A stretch of DNA of 64,000 nucleotides. Source: Zea mays. Lineage: Eukaryota; Streptophyta; Magnoliopsida; Poales; Poaceae. The stretch is taken from positions 183,865,825 to 183,929,824 of the forward strand of contig NC_050096.1 of the NCBI RefSeq assembly GCF_902167145.1, read 5' to 3'. The translations under genes and the position numbers were made by a program. This document shows, piece by piece, positions 47,384-58,634 of this stretch. Every line of letters starts with the position of its first letter. Within the stretch, counting starts at the first letter, position 1. Below the pieces are notes generated by a model, which made no database searches, was not told where the DNA came from, and was given only the letters and a program-made list of their open reading frames with translations.

Positions 47384-48540
47384 CTTTAAAAGGAGGGCGA
47401 CCCCTTTTGTAAGGCGACCATGTCCTCTCTCTTCCTTATGCATCGCGTCTTTCCACCTTCCAAGCCCCCAGATGGGGGGCACCCGCCGTCTTTTCGCCTC
47501 ATCGTTGGAGGAACACAACTCCGTGGGAGTTGGTACCTTTCAGCCACCGTTCGGCTTCAAGGATTTTCATCAGCCAGCCCGGCTGTACCCCCCCCCCCCC
47601 GCCGGTGGTCACCCAAGACGGTGACCGCCAGTTCCTGGGTGGGGAGAAGCAAGCCGGGCTGCGATCTTGGTCCCACCCTCAGCTTCAAGGATGTTCATCA
47701 TCCTCGCTGGGGTGGGGGCCGGGCTGAGCCGGCGCCCTACCTCCCGCACGGGTTCGTGGGTCACCCTCTCCCGCGGCGTTCGAGGGAGAGGGCGCTCACT
47801 GGCCCTGCGGGCGGCCCAGACTTCGACGACGCGGGGCTGGTCGACGGCGGGCATCGTCATCTCCAGCGTGTCGGGCTCGTCGGCTTGGCTCCTGGCGGCC
47901 CCTCCTGCCGGAGGGCGGCTGCTGCGCCGTGTGCACGGGAGGACCACCCAAGATGTCGCGCGCTGCTAGGGCGGCGTTCGTGTTCTGGGGTGGTCCTGCT
48001 TTTGCACCGGGATGGCGCCCTCACGCGGAGGTCAGTGCCCCACTCGCCCGGGAGGATTTGAGTGGGGATCTGCCGGGGGGCCGATGGCCCCTGCCATCGG
48101 TGCCGAGGCGGAGGCAGCTCGAGAAGTCCCCGTCACCGACGGGATCACCGCCACCATCCGCGCTTCGGGCCTCTGGTTCTTCGTACTTGTCCTCGCCCCT
48201 CGAGCGTCGTTGTGGGCGAGGGCAAGATTGCAGCAGCGCCCACCCTGAGGCCTGCGCTGCTGCAGCTCGACCATCCGGAGCGGGGGTCGTTGTCGTAGTC
48301 AGAGCGGGCAGCGGCGAGCCGCTCGTCAGTCTTCTGTTGCTCCGCAGGCCTTCCCCCATGGAGTGGGGTTGTTCGTGCCTGTGGAGGGGGAACCGGAGTT
48401 CCGCTTGTAATGGCACTTTGAATGCCAGTGTTTTTGTTCATTGTGGCTGTCGAGGCCTGAACATGTGTGTAATTTTGGCACGGAGCCGTGTTTTTTCCTC
48501 ATTTTCGAGCACTAAGTCTCGCCTGTTGATTATCTGAACC
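47384..48540 (+). other. Possible antisense transcription unit in GC-rich Tat element
   Basis: A TATA-like CTTTAAAAGG at 47384-47393 is followed about 27 bases later by ATG 47420, which opens a 213-codon plus frame (to 48061, starts MSSLFLMHRVFPPSKPPDGG). A second overlapping frame runs to 48537. The frames are Pro/Arg/Gly-rich and match no domain I know; GC-rich DNA gives such frames by chance. The position, antisense to pol and between 3' LTR and integrase, is the same as that of the spliced antisense gene in the other Tat family. That position is the main reason for listing it. The poly-C run at 47590 breaks local composition. Confidence 0.35.
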
Positions 48541-49681
48541 GCTTCACCAAGCATGAGTCGCCCCGTGTCAAGGTGACGAGTGAGGTATCCGTATCCCGGA
48601 GGCGTAGGAGTCCCTCGGCTCGATCGGCCTTGTTGTCTGAGGCTCCTCTAGCTTAGTTAAAGAGACCCCTTGGCCGCCCTTCGACGAGCCGAGGCCAAGG
48701 GTAGCGATATCAGCACGAACAGAGGCAGAGTTGGCTCAAAAATGAAAACCTGGTTGGCCGGAGCCTAGCCGGGTTGTCCGTCAGCGGGACCGACGCCGGA
48801 GTTGATCAGCCGAGGCCTCGGACCGGGCTGGCGCCCTTGGAAGATGGTTAGCCGAGGCCCCAGGGGTAACCGACCGAGCCGCCTGCTCGGGCCGGATTCC
48901 CGAAGAAGTCCCTGGACCGCGTCACCGTCCGAGGCTGGGTCGGACCTCGCTGAAGGTGTCGTCGATGCCGAGGGTGCTACAGCCCCCTTCCAGCGTGAAG
49001 ACCCGAGCCTGCAGGATCAGATTGTCTTGTAGCGTGTGCCTTCTGCGGCCGCCGAGGCCAGAACACACACCCTCGCCGCGTTGTAAAGCTGCGTCTCTTT
49101 TCCTCTTGTTTCGAGTATCTGGACTTTTTGTCGGTAACAGGGATGTTTGTGCGAGCGAGAGTTGCTTCTCGCGGAAGGTGATGAGTGAGGTATCCGTATC
49201 CCGGAGGCGTGGGAGTCCCTCGGCTCGGTCGGCCTTGCCGCTTACGCGTACTTTCACCCGTCCATGAGGCCCTGTCACCGACTCAGTCGAGAAGGCTCGA
49301 AGGATCGCTTCGGCAGAAGAGCTTCCGAACGTAAAGACTTGTTCGGACTGCGGAATCACTTTATCCGAACGCGAGTTACTTATCGCAGAAGGTGATGAGT
49401 GAGGTATCTGTATCCCGGAGGCGTAGGAGTCCCTCGGCTCGGTCAGCCTTGGCTGCTTACGTGTACTCCGTCGTTTTCAGGATCCACTTTTCGAAGTAGT
49501 CAGAAAGCACGAAAGACATTCTGGCGGAAGAGATCTTTTTTCGAGGAAAATTTTAACACAGAGGGGGTTTCCCCCCTTTTAGCCCCCGAGGGAGGGTCGG
49601 GCTTTGCCGAGGCGAGGCCGACCCTTCCTTGATGACTAAACTTTGCGTGGGTGCGAGGTATATGAATAACTTGAAAATATC
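48541..49681 (+). repeat. Dispersed direct repeats before integrase (GC-rich Tat)
   Basis: A 45-bp block containing GTGAGGTATCCGTATCCCGG and AGGAGTCCCTCGGCTCG occurs at about 48580, 49185 and 49398, with small changes. It lies between the possible antisense unit and the end of integrase. The blocks in the other Tat family hold the same position. No coding domain is seen. Confidence 0.7.
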
Positions 49682-51043
49682 TTAAGGGTAGAAGCGACGT
49701 AGCTGTTGGATGTTCCAAGCGGTGCCGTAGACCTCGCCTTGACTGTTGGCCAGCTTGTACGTTTCGGGCTTCAGAACTTTGGCGATGACGAATGGCCCCT
49801 CCCAGGGGGGCGTGAGCTTGTGCCTCCCTCGGGCGTCTTGCCGCAGCCGAAGCACCAGGTCGCCCACCTGAAGGTCTCGGGGCCAGACCCCTCGGGCGTG
49901 GTAGCGTCGCAGGGACTGCTGGTACCGCGCCGAGTGTAGTAAGGCCTTGTCTTGAGCCTCTTCCAGCTGGTCCAGCGAGTCTTCTCGGCTAACTTGGTAG
50001 CTTTGATCGCTGTAGGCCCTCGTCCTCGGGGAGCCGTATTCCAGGTCAGTGGGCAAGACGGCCTCGGCCCCATAGACCAGGAAGAACGGCGTGAAACCCG
50101 TGGCTCGGCTCGGCGTTGTCCTCAGGCTCCAGACCACCGAGGGGAGTTCCTTCATCCATTGCTTGTCGAACTTGTTGAGGTCGTTGTAAATCCGAGGCTT
50201 GAGCCCTTGTAGAATCATGCCGTTGGCACGCTCTACTTGCCCATTCGACATGGGATGAGCCACGGCGGCCCAGTCCACCCGGATGTGGTGATCCTCGCAG
50301 AAGTCCAAGAATTTTCTGCCGGTGAACTGGGTGCCGTTGTCGGTGATGATGGAGTTTGGGACCCCGAAGCGATGGATGATGTTGGTGAAGAACGCCACCG
50401 CCTGCTCGGACCTGATGTTGTTCAGAGGTCGGACCTCGATCCACTTGGAGAATTTGTTGATGGCGACCAGCAGGTGCGTGTAGCCCCCGGGCGCCTTCTG
50501 CAAGGGACCGATGAGGTCCAGACCCCATACAGCAAAGGGCCAGGTGATGGGTATCGTCTGCAGAGCCTGAGCGGGCAGGTGGGTCTGCTTCGCATAGAAT
50601 TGGCACCCTTCGCAGGCGCGGACAATTCTAGTGGCGTCAGCCACCGCCGTTGGCCAGTAGAAGCCTTGCCGGAAAGCATTCTCGACAAGGGCTCGAGGCG
50701 CTGCATGATGGCCGCAAGCCCCCGAGTGTATCTCTTGCAGGAGTTCATGACCTTCGGCGATGGAGATGCATCGCTGGAGGATGCTCGAGGGGCTGCGGTG
50801 GTAGAGCTCCTTCTCATCGCCCAGCAAGACGAACGACTTGGCACGTCGCGCTACCCGCCGAGCCTCGGCTTGGTCGGGGGGTAGCTCTCCTTGGCGGAGA
50901 TATTGCAGGTACGGGGTCTGCCAATTTCGATCAGGCGTGGCCCCGCTCTGCTCTTCCTCGACGTGTAGCGCCTCGCCCTCGGGGGCCGAGGGTACCTCGG
51001 GCTGGACCGAGGGCGCCTCGGGCCGAGCTGAGAGCGCCTCGGG
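49682..51043 (-). pseudogene. Integrase of GC-rich Tat element
   Basis: Integrase inserts the cDNA. On minus from 51043, a linker with PEVPSVQ-like repeats is followed by RNase H-integrase linker sequence (GDEKELYHRSPSSILQRC). A zinc-binding domain follows (EIHSGACGHH, CEGCQFYAK), then D-D-E residues (GLDLIGPL, IITDNGTQF, NGQVERANG). The C-terminal domain (LTPPWEGPFVIAKV) runs to TAA at 49684-49682. It is open from 50827 and continuous in frame with RT-RNase H except for the TAG at 51046-51044. Domain layout is complete. Confidence 0.9.
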
Positions 51044-52993
51044 CTAAGCCGAGGGTACCTCGGGCTGGACCGAGGGTACCTCGGGCTGGACCGAGGGTGC
51101 CTCGGGCTCGGGCGTGTCGTCGATCTTGACGGAGGGTCGATGCAGATCCTGGGAGAAGACGTCCGGGGGAACCATCGTTCGCCTCGAGGCTATTTTTGCC
51201 AGCTCGTCTGCAGTCTCGTTGTAGCGCCGAGCGATGTGGTTAAGCTCGAGCCCGTAGAACTTGTCTTCCAGGCGCCGAACCTCATCGCAGTAGGCCTCCA
51301 TCTTCGAGTCGCGGCAGTGGGAGTTCTTCATGACTTGGTCGATGACGAGCTGCGAGTCACCGCGGGCGTCGAGGCGTCTGACCCCTAGCTCGATGGCGAT
51401 CCGCAACCCGTTGACCAGAGCTTCGTACTCAGCCACATTGTTGGACGCCGGGAAATGGAGGCGTAGCACATAGCGTAGGTGTTTTCCGAGGGGCGAGATG
51501 AAGAGTAGGCCCGCACCGGCTCCCGTCTTCATCAGCGACCCGTCGAAAAACATGGTCCAGAGCTCCGGTTGGATCGGAGCCGTCGGTAGCTGGGTGTCGA
51601 CCCATTCAGCCACGAAGTCCGCCAATACCTGGGACTTGATGGCCTTCCGAGGGGCGAACGAGATTGTCTCGCCCATGATCTCCACCGCCCACTTTGCAAT
51701 CCTGCCCAAGGCCTCTCGGCACTGGATGATCTCCCCCAGGGGGAAGGATGACACCACAGTTACCGGATGAGACTCGAAGTAGTGTCGCAACTTCTGCCTC
51801 GTCAGGATCACTGCATACAGCAGCTTCTGGACTTGTGGGTAGCGGATCTTGGTCTCGGAGAGTACCTCGCTGATGAAGTAGACTGGCCTCTGAACGGGCA
51901 ATGCGTGCCCCTCTTCTTGCCTCTCGACCACAATCGCGGCGCTAACCACCTGAGTGGTCGCGGCGACGTAGACCAAGAGGGCTTCTCCGTCAGCTGGAGG
52001 CACCAAGATAGGCGCCTTTGTGAGGAGCGCCTTCAGGTTCCCGAGAGCTTCCTCAGCCTCAGGGGTCCAAGCGAAGCACTCGGTCTTCCTTAAGAGGCGG
52101 TATAGAGGCAGACCTCTTTCGCCGAGGCGTGAGATGAAACGGCTCAGGGCCGCGAGACATCCCATGACCCTCTGTACGCCTTTTAAGTCCTTGATGGGCC
52201 CCATGCTGGTGATAGCTGCGATCTTCTCCGGGTTGGCTTCGATGCCCCGTTCGGAGACGATGAACCCCAAGAGCATGCCCCGGGGCACCCCGAAGACACA
52301 CTTCTCGGGATTGAGCTTGACGCCTTTCGCTTTGATACATCGGAATGTCACTTCAAGGTCGAAGAGGAGGTCGGAAGCCTTCCTTGTCTTGACTACGATG
52401 TCATCGACATAGGCCTCGACTGTGCGACCGATGTGTTCGCCGAACACATGGTTCATGCACCGCTGGTACGTCGCGCCCGCATTCCTCAAACCGAACGGCA
52501 TGGTGACATAGCAGTACATGCCGAAGGGCGTGATGAAAGAAGTCACGAGCTGGTCGGACTCTTTCATCCTGATTTGGTGATACCCTGAGTAGGCATCGAG
52601 GAAGGACAGGGTTTCGCACCCAGCAGTGGAATCCACGATTTGATCGATGCGAGGCAGAGGGTAGGGAACCTTCGGACATGCTTTGTTGAGACCAGTGTAG
52701 TCTACACACATCCGCCATTTCCCCTCTTTCTTTCTCACAAGCACAGGGTTGGCAAGCCATTCGGGATGGAATACCTCTTTGATGAACCCTACTGCCATTA
52801 GCTTGTGGATCTCCTCGCCTATCACTCTGCGCTTCTCCTCGTCGAATCGACGCAGAGGCTGCCTAACGGGTCGGGCTCTGGCCCGAATATCCAGCGAGTG
52901 CTCGGCGACATCCCTCAGTGTGCCGGGCATGTCCGAGGGACTCCACGCAAAGACGTCGGCGTTTGCACGGAGAAAGTCGACGAGCACTGCTTC
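51044..52993 (-). pseudogene. RT and RNase H of GC-rich Tat element
   Basis: RT on minus: PEWLANPVLVRKKEGKWRMC, FLDAYSGYHQIRM, and the catalytic YVDDIVVKT at about residue 205 of this segment. The first RNase H domain follows (LLVYVAATTQVVSAAIVVE), then a second RNase H with FDGSLMKTGAGAGL and NNVAEYEAL, as is usual in Tat. It is open from 52987 to TAG 51046-51044, where the repeated peptide context PSVQPE suggests a CAG codon was changed. The upstream frame is closed by TAG 52996-52994. All parts are in one frame, so only two point changes separate protease, RT and integrase. Confidence 0.9.
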
Positions 52994-53990
52994 CTATTTG
53001 GGGTCGAGCCCGGAACCGATCCGGATCCGCTTGGAGGTGTCGCCACTGGGATCGAGAGGGACGGCCTTAACCGTCTCCGCTGGCTCGAAGTTGCCGGCAT
53101 GACGCTTCACGTCTGGCACCTCTTTGGAGAGGCTTTCCAGGTCGGCGATGAGGGCCTCGGACTCGGCGAGGGCCTCGGCGTACTCCACGCACTCCACGGT
53201 GCATTTGAACGCGTGTTTGTACGTGGGGCCGATGGTGATGACCCTGTTGGGGCCCGGCATCTTGAGCTTCAGGTAGGTGTAGTTGGGAACGGCCATGAAC
53301 TTCGCGTAGCATGGCCTCCCCAATACCGCGTGGTAGGTTCCTCGGAACCCGACCACCTCGAACGTCAAAGTCTCCCTTCGGAAGTTGGAGGGCGTTCCGA
53401 AGCAGACGGGAAGGTCGAGTCGTCCGAGGGGCTGGACGCGCTTCCCGGGAATGATCCCGTGGAAGGGCGCAGCGCCTGCTCGGACGGAGGACAGATCGAC
53501 GCGCAGGAGCCCGAGGGTCTCGGCGTAGATGATGTTGAGGCAGCTGCCCCCATCCATCAGGACCTTGGTGAGCCTGATGTCGCCGACGATGGGGTCGACG
53601 ACGAGCGGGTATTTCCCCGGGCTCGGCACGTGGTCGGGGTGGTCAGCTTGGTCGAAGGTGATGGGCTTGTCGGACCAGTCTAGGTAGACTGGCGCCGCCA
53701 CCTTCACCGAGCAGACCTCCCGGCGCTCTTGCTTGCGATGCCGAGCCGAGGCGTTCGCCGCATGCCCACCGTAGATCATGACGCAGTCGCGGACCTCGGG
53801 GAACTCTCCCGCTTGGTGATCTTCCTTCATGTCGTCGTCGCGGGCCCTGCCACCCTCTGCGGGTGGCCCGGCCCTGTGGAAGTGGCGCCGAAGCATGACG
53901 CACTCCTCGAGGGTGTGCTTGACGGGCCCCTGATGATAGGGGCACGGCTCCTTGAGCATCTTGTCGAAGAGGTTGGCACCTCCGGGGGCT
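52994..53990 (-). pseudogene. Gag end and protease of GC-rich Tat element
   Basis: On minus from about 53990: a C-terminal gag segment with a CCHC-like motif (CPYHQGPVKHTLEEC), an acidic linker, then the aspartic protease (VLMDGGSCLNIIYAETL, an Asp-Gly-Gly/Ser variant typical of Tat), and VLGRPCYAKFMAVPNYTYLK. It ends in TAG 52996-52994 just before RT. The frame is offset from that of gag; the shift lies between about 53985 and 54010. Confidence 0.85.
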
Positions 53991-56241
53991 TCCGAGGGTT
54001 CTTGTACTCGGCGGCGGCGATAAGGTCCGCGTCGGCGGCGTCGCGTTTCGCTTGCGACTTCTTCTTGCCTTTCTTCTTGGCGCCGCGCGGAGTTGACGCC
54101 TCGGGAGCATCTTCCGATGGGCGGCCCTGGGGCTGCTTGTCCTTTCGGAAGATAGCTTCGACCGCCTCCTGGCCAGAGGCGAACTTGGTGGCGATGTCCA
54201 TCAGCTCGCTCGCCCTGGTGGGGGTCTTGCGACCCAACTTACTCACCAGGTCGCGGCAGGTGGTGCCGGCAAGGAACGCGCCGATGACATCTGAGTGGGT
54301 GATGTTGGGCAGCTCGGTGCGCTGCTTCGAGAATCGCCGGATGTAGTCCCGGAGAGACTCTCCCGGCTGCTGCTGGCAGCTTCGGCGGTCCCAGGAATTC
54401 CCGGGGCGCACGTACGTGCCCTGGAAATTGCCGGCGAAGGCTTGGACCAAGTCATCCCAGTTGGAGATCTGCCCCGGAGGCAGGTGCTCCAACCAGGCGC
54501 GAGCAGTGTCGGAGAGGAACAGGGGGAGGTTGCGGATGATGAGGTTGTCGTCGTCCGTTCCACCCAGTTGGCAGGCCAGGCGATAGTCCGCGAGCCACAG
54601 TTCCGGTCTCGTTTCCCCCGAGTACTTCGTGATAGTAGTCGGGGGTCGGAACCGGGTCGGGAACGGTGCCCGTCGGATGGCTCGACTGAAGGCCTGCGGA
54701 CCGGGTGGTTCAGGCGAGGGACTCCGATCCTCCCCACTGTCGTAGCGTCCCCCACGCCTGGGGTGGTAGCCTCGGCGCACCCTATCGTCGAGGTGGGCCC
54801 GACGGTCGCGACGATGGTGCTCGTTGCCGAGGTGGCCCGGGGCCGCAGGCGCGGTGTTGCGCGTGCGCCCGGTGTAGACCGAGGCTTCCCGCATGAATCG
54901 GGAAGTCGCGGCACGAGGTTCCGAGGGGTATCCCTGCCTTCGGGAGGCAGAGCTCTCGGCCCGTCGGACCGCAGCGCCTTCCAGGAGATTCTTGAGCTCT
55001 CCCTGGATTCGCCGACCCTCGGTGGTTGATGGCTCCGGCATCGTGCGGAGGAGCATCGTTGCTGCAGCCAGGTTCTGACCGACCCCACTGGATGCGGGTG
55101 GCGGCCTGACCCTGACGTCGTTGGCGACGCGGTGCTGGAAACCCTGGGGCAGGTGACGTATTTCTCTGGCCGGGGGTTGGCCCGCCCATACCTGCCCGAC
55201 GTCCCGGCGGATCGGCTCAAGCGCTCCTGCTCCCTCGTCGAGCCTGGCCTGCGCCCCGCGGACTTGCTCGAGCTGTGGGTCGTGACCCCCCGCCGGAACG
55301 GGGACCACAGCTAGCTCCCGCGGGATGTCAGCGCGAGGCACCGGCCTAGGGAGATCACCGTCCTCCGGCATGCCGAGATGGTTGCCTTCGGAGGGATCCC
55401 CTAGCTCGACGTGGAAACATTCGCGGCTTGGGCCGCAGTCCTCGTCGTCGAGGCTGCGGCTACCGTCGGAACAGTCGAAGAGGCAGTAGTCACATGCGGT
55501 CATAAAGTCCCGCATGGCACTGGGGTTGCCAAATCCAGAGAAATCCCAACAGATGCTGGGATCGTCATCTTCCTCGGACCCAGAGGGCCCGTAGGTCGAG
55601 ACGTCCGTCAATCGGTCCCAAGGCGACCGCATACGAAACCCCAGAGGGGTTGCACTCGCCTCAACGAGAGCGCCCGCCAACGCGAGGTTGCTAGGCGGGT
55701 TGAGGCTGAGTCGAAATGACGTAGGATGGGAATCGGTCAGTACCTTTTGGTCGACGAGCAGCGACACAGTCACGTCGGGGACTGATTGCACCGTCGTCTC
55801 AGGTACGAGGGCGACGTCCTGCAAGCTCTCCGCGAGCGCGCTGGCGTCGTCCACTTACTCGAGATTGGCGTGTCGCGGGGGGACGGCGCTCGCCTTCGTC
55901 TCAAACGCGAGGTCGACGCCCGACGCACCCCCCGTTGGGGCGCTGGGGACGTCGATTCGCTCGACAGCCGACGAAGCGCGGCCTCCCGCTTGGCCTTGGT
56001 TGCCCCGCCTCCTCCTCCGTTGGCGGGGGAGAGGACGGGGCGAGCTCGAATGTTTTTCTTCCACCACGCGGGGAAGATGTCGTCGATTCCGCCACCGGCG
56101 AACGGGTTGTCGGCCGCCATTGTCGCTGTCACGCGGCGGTGGAAGGAGTATCATGTCGTAGCTGCCGTCGAAGGACATGAACTCAAGACTCCCGAAACGG
56201 AGCACCGTCCCGGGCCGGAGAGGTTGCTGGAGACTGCCCAT
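53991..56241 (-). pseudogene. gag of GC-rich Tat element
   Basis: ATG 56241 lies about 46 bases inside the PBS and starts MGSLQQPLRPGTVLRFGSLE. An N-terminal Arg/Gly-rich part is closed by TAA 55857-55855. The frame then stays open to the shift near 54000. The gag domain is near residues 450-600 (TITKYSGETRPELWLADYRL, ARAWLEHLPPGQISNWDDLV, ESLRDYIRRFSKQRTELPNI), followed by a Lys-rich stretch (RGAKKKGKKKSQAKRD). It is a long gag with a large disordered N-terminal half, as in other maize Tat elements. The many plus-strand frames here are antisense shadows. Confidence 0.87.
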
Positions 56242-56286
56242 CTGGAGCTTGACGGGAAGCTGTTCGTCAACACGCAGCAGGCCCCT

Positions 56287-56300
56287 ACCTGGCGTGCCAA
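56287..56300 (-). promoter_or_regulatory. PBS of GC-rich Tat element
   Basis: The minus strand reads TTGGCACGCCAGGT one base inside the 5' LTR (56302). It marks the 5' side of the element. The tRNA was not determined. Confidence 0.65.
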
Positions 56301-56301
56301 C

Positions 56302-58079
56302 TGTCGGCGTTTCGAGACCGGGGGGTCCCTAAGCCGACGAGTGAGTGTGCCGCGTGCCCCAGCCCAGATGGGTCGAGCGCGTGGGCGAGCGCGAAGGGGG
56401 GAAGCGAGGTGGCCGGAGACGGGCGTGAGAGAGGTGGAAATCCCGCGGCCTTCGTGTTCGTCCCGCGCCCAGGTCGGGTGCGCTTGCAGTAGGGGGTTAC
56501 AAGAGTCCACGCGGGTGAGGGAAGCGAGCGGCCCCAAGAGAGCGCCTGTCTCGTCCTCGTCCCCGCGCGGCCAACCTTCTCTAAGAAGGCCCTGGTCCTT
56601 CCTTTTATAGGCGTAAGGAGAGGATCCAGGTGTACAATGGGGGTGTAGCAGAGTGCTACGTGTCTAGCGGGGGAGAGCTAGCGCCCTAAGTACATGCCGA
56701 TGTGGCAGCCGGAGAGATCTTGGCACCCAGTTGGTGTGATGTCGTGGCTGTCGGAGGAGCGGCGGAGCCTGGCGGAGGGACAGCTGTCGGAGCGGTCGAG
56801 TCCTTGCTGACGTCCTCCTGCTTCCGTAAGAGAGCTGAGAGCCGCCGTCGTCACAGGGCACGCGGGGCGCCATCATTGCCTATCTGGCGGAGCTAGCCAG
56901 ATGGGACACCGGTCTTGTTCTCTGCGGCCCGAGTCGACTCGGGGTAGGGTGATGATGGCGCTTCCTGTTGACGTGGCGGGCCTGCGCCCGAGGTCGGGCG
57001 ACGTGGGGGCTCCTCCGAAGCCGGGGTTGAGTCTGTCTTTCGTGGCCGAGGCCGAGTCCGAGCCCCTGGGTCGGGCGAGGCGGAGGTCGTTCGGCAGAGG
57101 CCAGGGCGGAGTCTGAGCCCTAGGGTCGGGCGGAGCGGAGTTCGTCGTCTTCTGGGGCTGAGCCCGAGCCCTGGATCGGGCGGAGCGGAGTTCGCCGTCT
57201 TCCGGGACTTAGCCCGAGTCCGAGCCCTGGGTCGGGCGGAGCGGAGTTCGCCGTCTTCCGGGGCTTAGCCCGAGTCCGAGCCCTGGTTCGGGCGGAGCGG
57301 AGTTCGCCGTCTTCCGGGACTTAGTCCGAGTCCGAGCCCTGGGTTGGGCGGAGCGGAGTTCGCCGTCTTCCGGGGCTTAGCCCGAGTCCGAGCCCTGGGT
57401 CGGGCGGAGCAGAGTTCGTCGTCTTCCGGGGCTTAGCCCGAGTCCAAGCCCTGGGTCGGGCGGAGCGGAGTTCGCCGTCTTCCGGGGCTTAGCCCGAGTC
57501 CGAGCCCTGGGTCGGGCGGAGCGGAGTTCACCGTCTTCCGGGGCTTAGCCCGAGTCCGAGCCCTGGGTCGGGCAGAGCGGAGTTTCCTATGGTGCCTTTG
57601 GCAGGGCCTCACTGCCTGTCAGTCCCACTCTGTCAAGTGGCACTGCAGTCGGAGTGGCGCAGGCGGCGCTGTCCTTCTGTCAGACCGGTCAGTGGAGCGG
57701 CGAAGTGACGGCGGTCACTTCGGCTCTGCCGGGGGGCGCGCGTCAGGATAAAGGTGTCAGGCCACCTTTGCGTTAAATGCTCCTGCGACTGGGTCGGTCG
57801 GCGCGGCAATTTAGTCAGGGTTGCTTCTTAGCAAAGGCAAGGCCTCGGGCGAGCCGGAGATGTGTCCGCCGTTGGAGGGGGGCCTCGGGCGAGACGGAAA
57901 CCCCTCGGGGTCGGCTGCCCTTATCCGAGGCTAGGCTCGGGCGAGGCGTGATCGAGTCGCTCGTATGGACTGATCCCTGACTTAATCGCACCCATCAGGC
58001 CTCTGCAGCTTTATGCTGATGGGGGTTACCAGCTGAGAATTAGGCGTCTTGAGGGTACCCCTAATTATGGTCCCCGACA
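56302..58079 (-). repeat. 5' LTR of GC-rich Tat element (1778 bp)
   Basis: Ends TGTCGG and CCCCGACA, followed by TSD AGTAT. Minus TATA box TATAAAAG at 56609-56602, which would drive genomic RNA. It has eight 56-bp units (about 57138-57580). Confidence 0.93.
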
Positions 58080-58084
58080 AGTAT

Positions 58085-58275
58085 AGATCATAAGGGACTA
58101 CACAGTATTTTCCCTTTTTAAGTCGGTATCGTCCTTTGTCTTTAGCATGTCACCATGCCGAAGCTCCTTCAATCGCAGCTTCAGCTTATATCTTCATGTT
58201 ACACCTGCTTATGTATGGTCCTGCCGAAGGTGTTTTTGCTTAGAGGACCTTCGGCGAAGAAGAAGGCCCCCAATA
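58085..58275 (-). repeat. 3' LTR of copy B, right piece
   Basis: Resumes after the second AGTAT and matches 10450-10640. It ends CCCCCAATA where the sister LTR ends CCCCAACA, so the terminal base pair has changed. The PPT follows (minus GCGAAGGGGCTAC, 58288-58276). Total LTR length, without the insert, is about 632 bp. Confidence 0.87.
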
Positions 58276-58473
58276 GTAGCCCCTTCGCGGTGCTAGATCG
58301 TTTTTCGTAACGAGCTCGATCCGCAAAAAACATGAAGGCTTCGGAATGCCGAAGGTCCGAAAACACCTTCCCTGAGCTCGTTGCCGAGAAACGATTATAA
58401 TATTCCAGGCGCCGGACAGTCCACCGTTCAGCGAGTGCGAGCGGCCTAGCGGTTCACCTTCCCCCCTGCGGCA

Positions 58474-58483
58474 CTATATAAAC
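58474..58483 (+). promoter_or_regulatory. TATA box of antisense gene, copy B
   Basis: CTATATAAAC, about 200 bases from the LTR edge and 160 bases upstream of ATG 58635, directed opposite to pol. CACTATATAAACAGAC is a good plant core promoter. Transcription would start near 58510, leaving a leader with GCACTATT repeats. Confidence 0.6.
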
Positions 58484-58634
58484 AGACAGGTTGGTGAGGA
58501 GTTACCATAGAATTCATTGCCATTGCACTATTGCACTATTAAAAAAATTAACCATAGCCAAAGCTTTTTGCATTGCGCTCTCGAGCAAACGCTTCATCAT
58601 TTGAGTTTAGCTTCGTCAAAAAGTGAACATTGAA

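Larger units (their letters stand above)
43687..58079 (-). mobile_element. GC-rich Tat-lineage Gypsy element, nearly complete
   Basis: LTRs are 43687-45581 (1895 bp) and 56302-58079 (1778 bp), starting TGTCGG and ending CCCCGACA. The TSD AGTAT is on both sides (43682-43686, 58080-58084). On minus: 5' LTR, PBS, gag (56241 on), protease, RT-RNase H, integrase (to 49682), a 4.1-kb 3' region with repeats and a possible antisense unit, PPT, 3' LTR. Order and domains fit Tat. It is strongly GC-rich compared with its host LTR. One frameshift and three in-frame stops inactivate it. It resembles maize flip/gyma-type families, a name I cannot confirm. Confidence 0.93.

Noticed and set aside
52805..53683. 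292-codon plus frame opposite protease and RT
   Set aside because: Exact antisense shadow of the minus-strand gag-pol, where all conserved motifs are read.
54295..55029. 244-codon plus frame opposite gag
   Set aside because: Antisense shadow of gag in GC-rich DNA; no motif.
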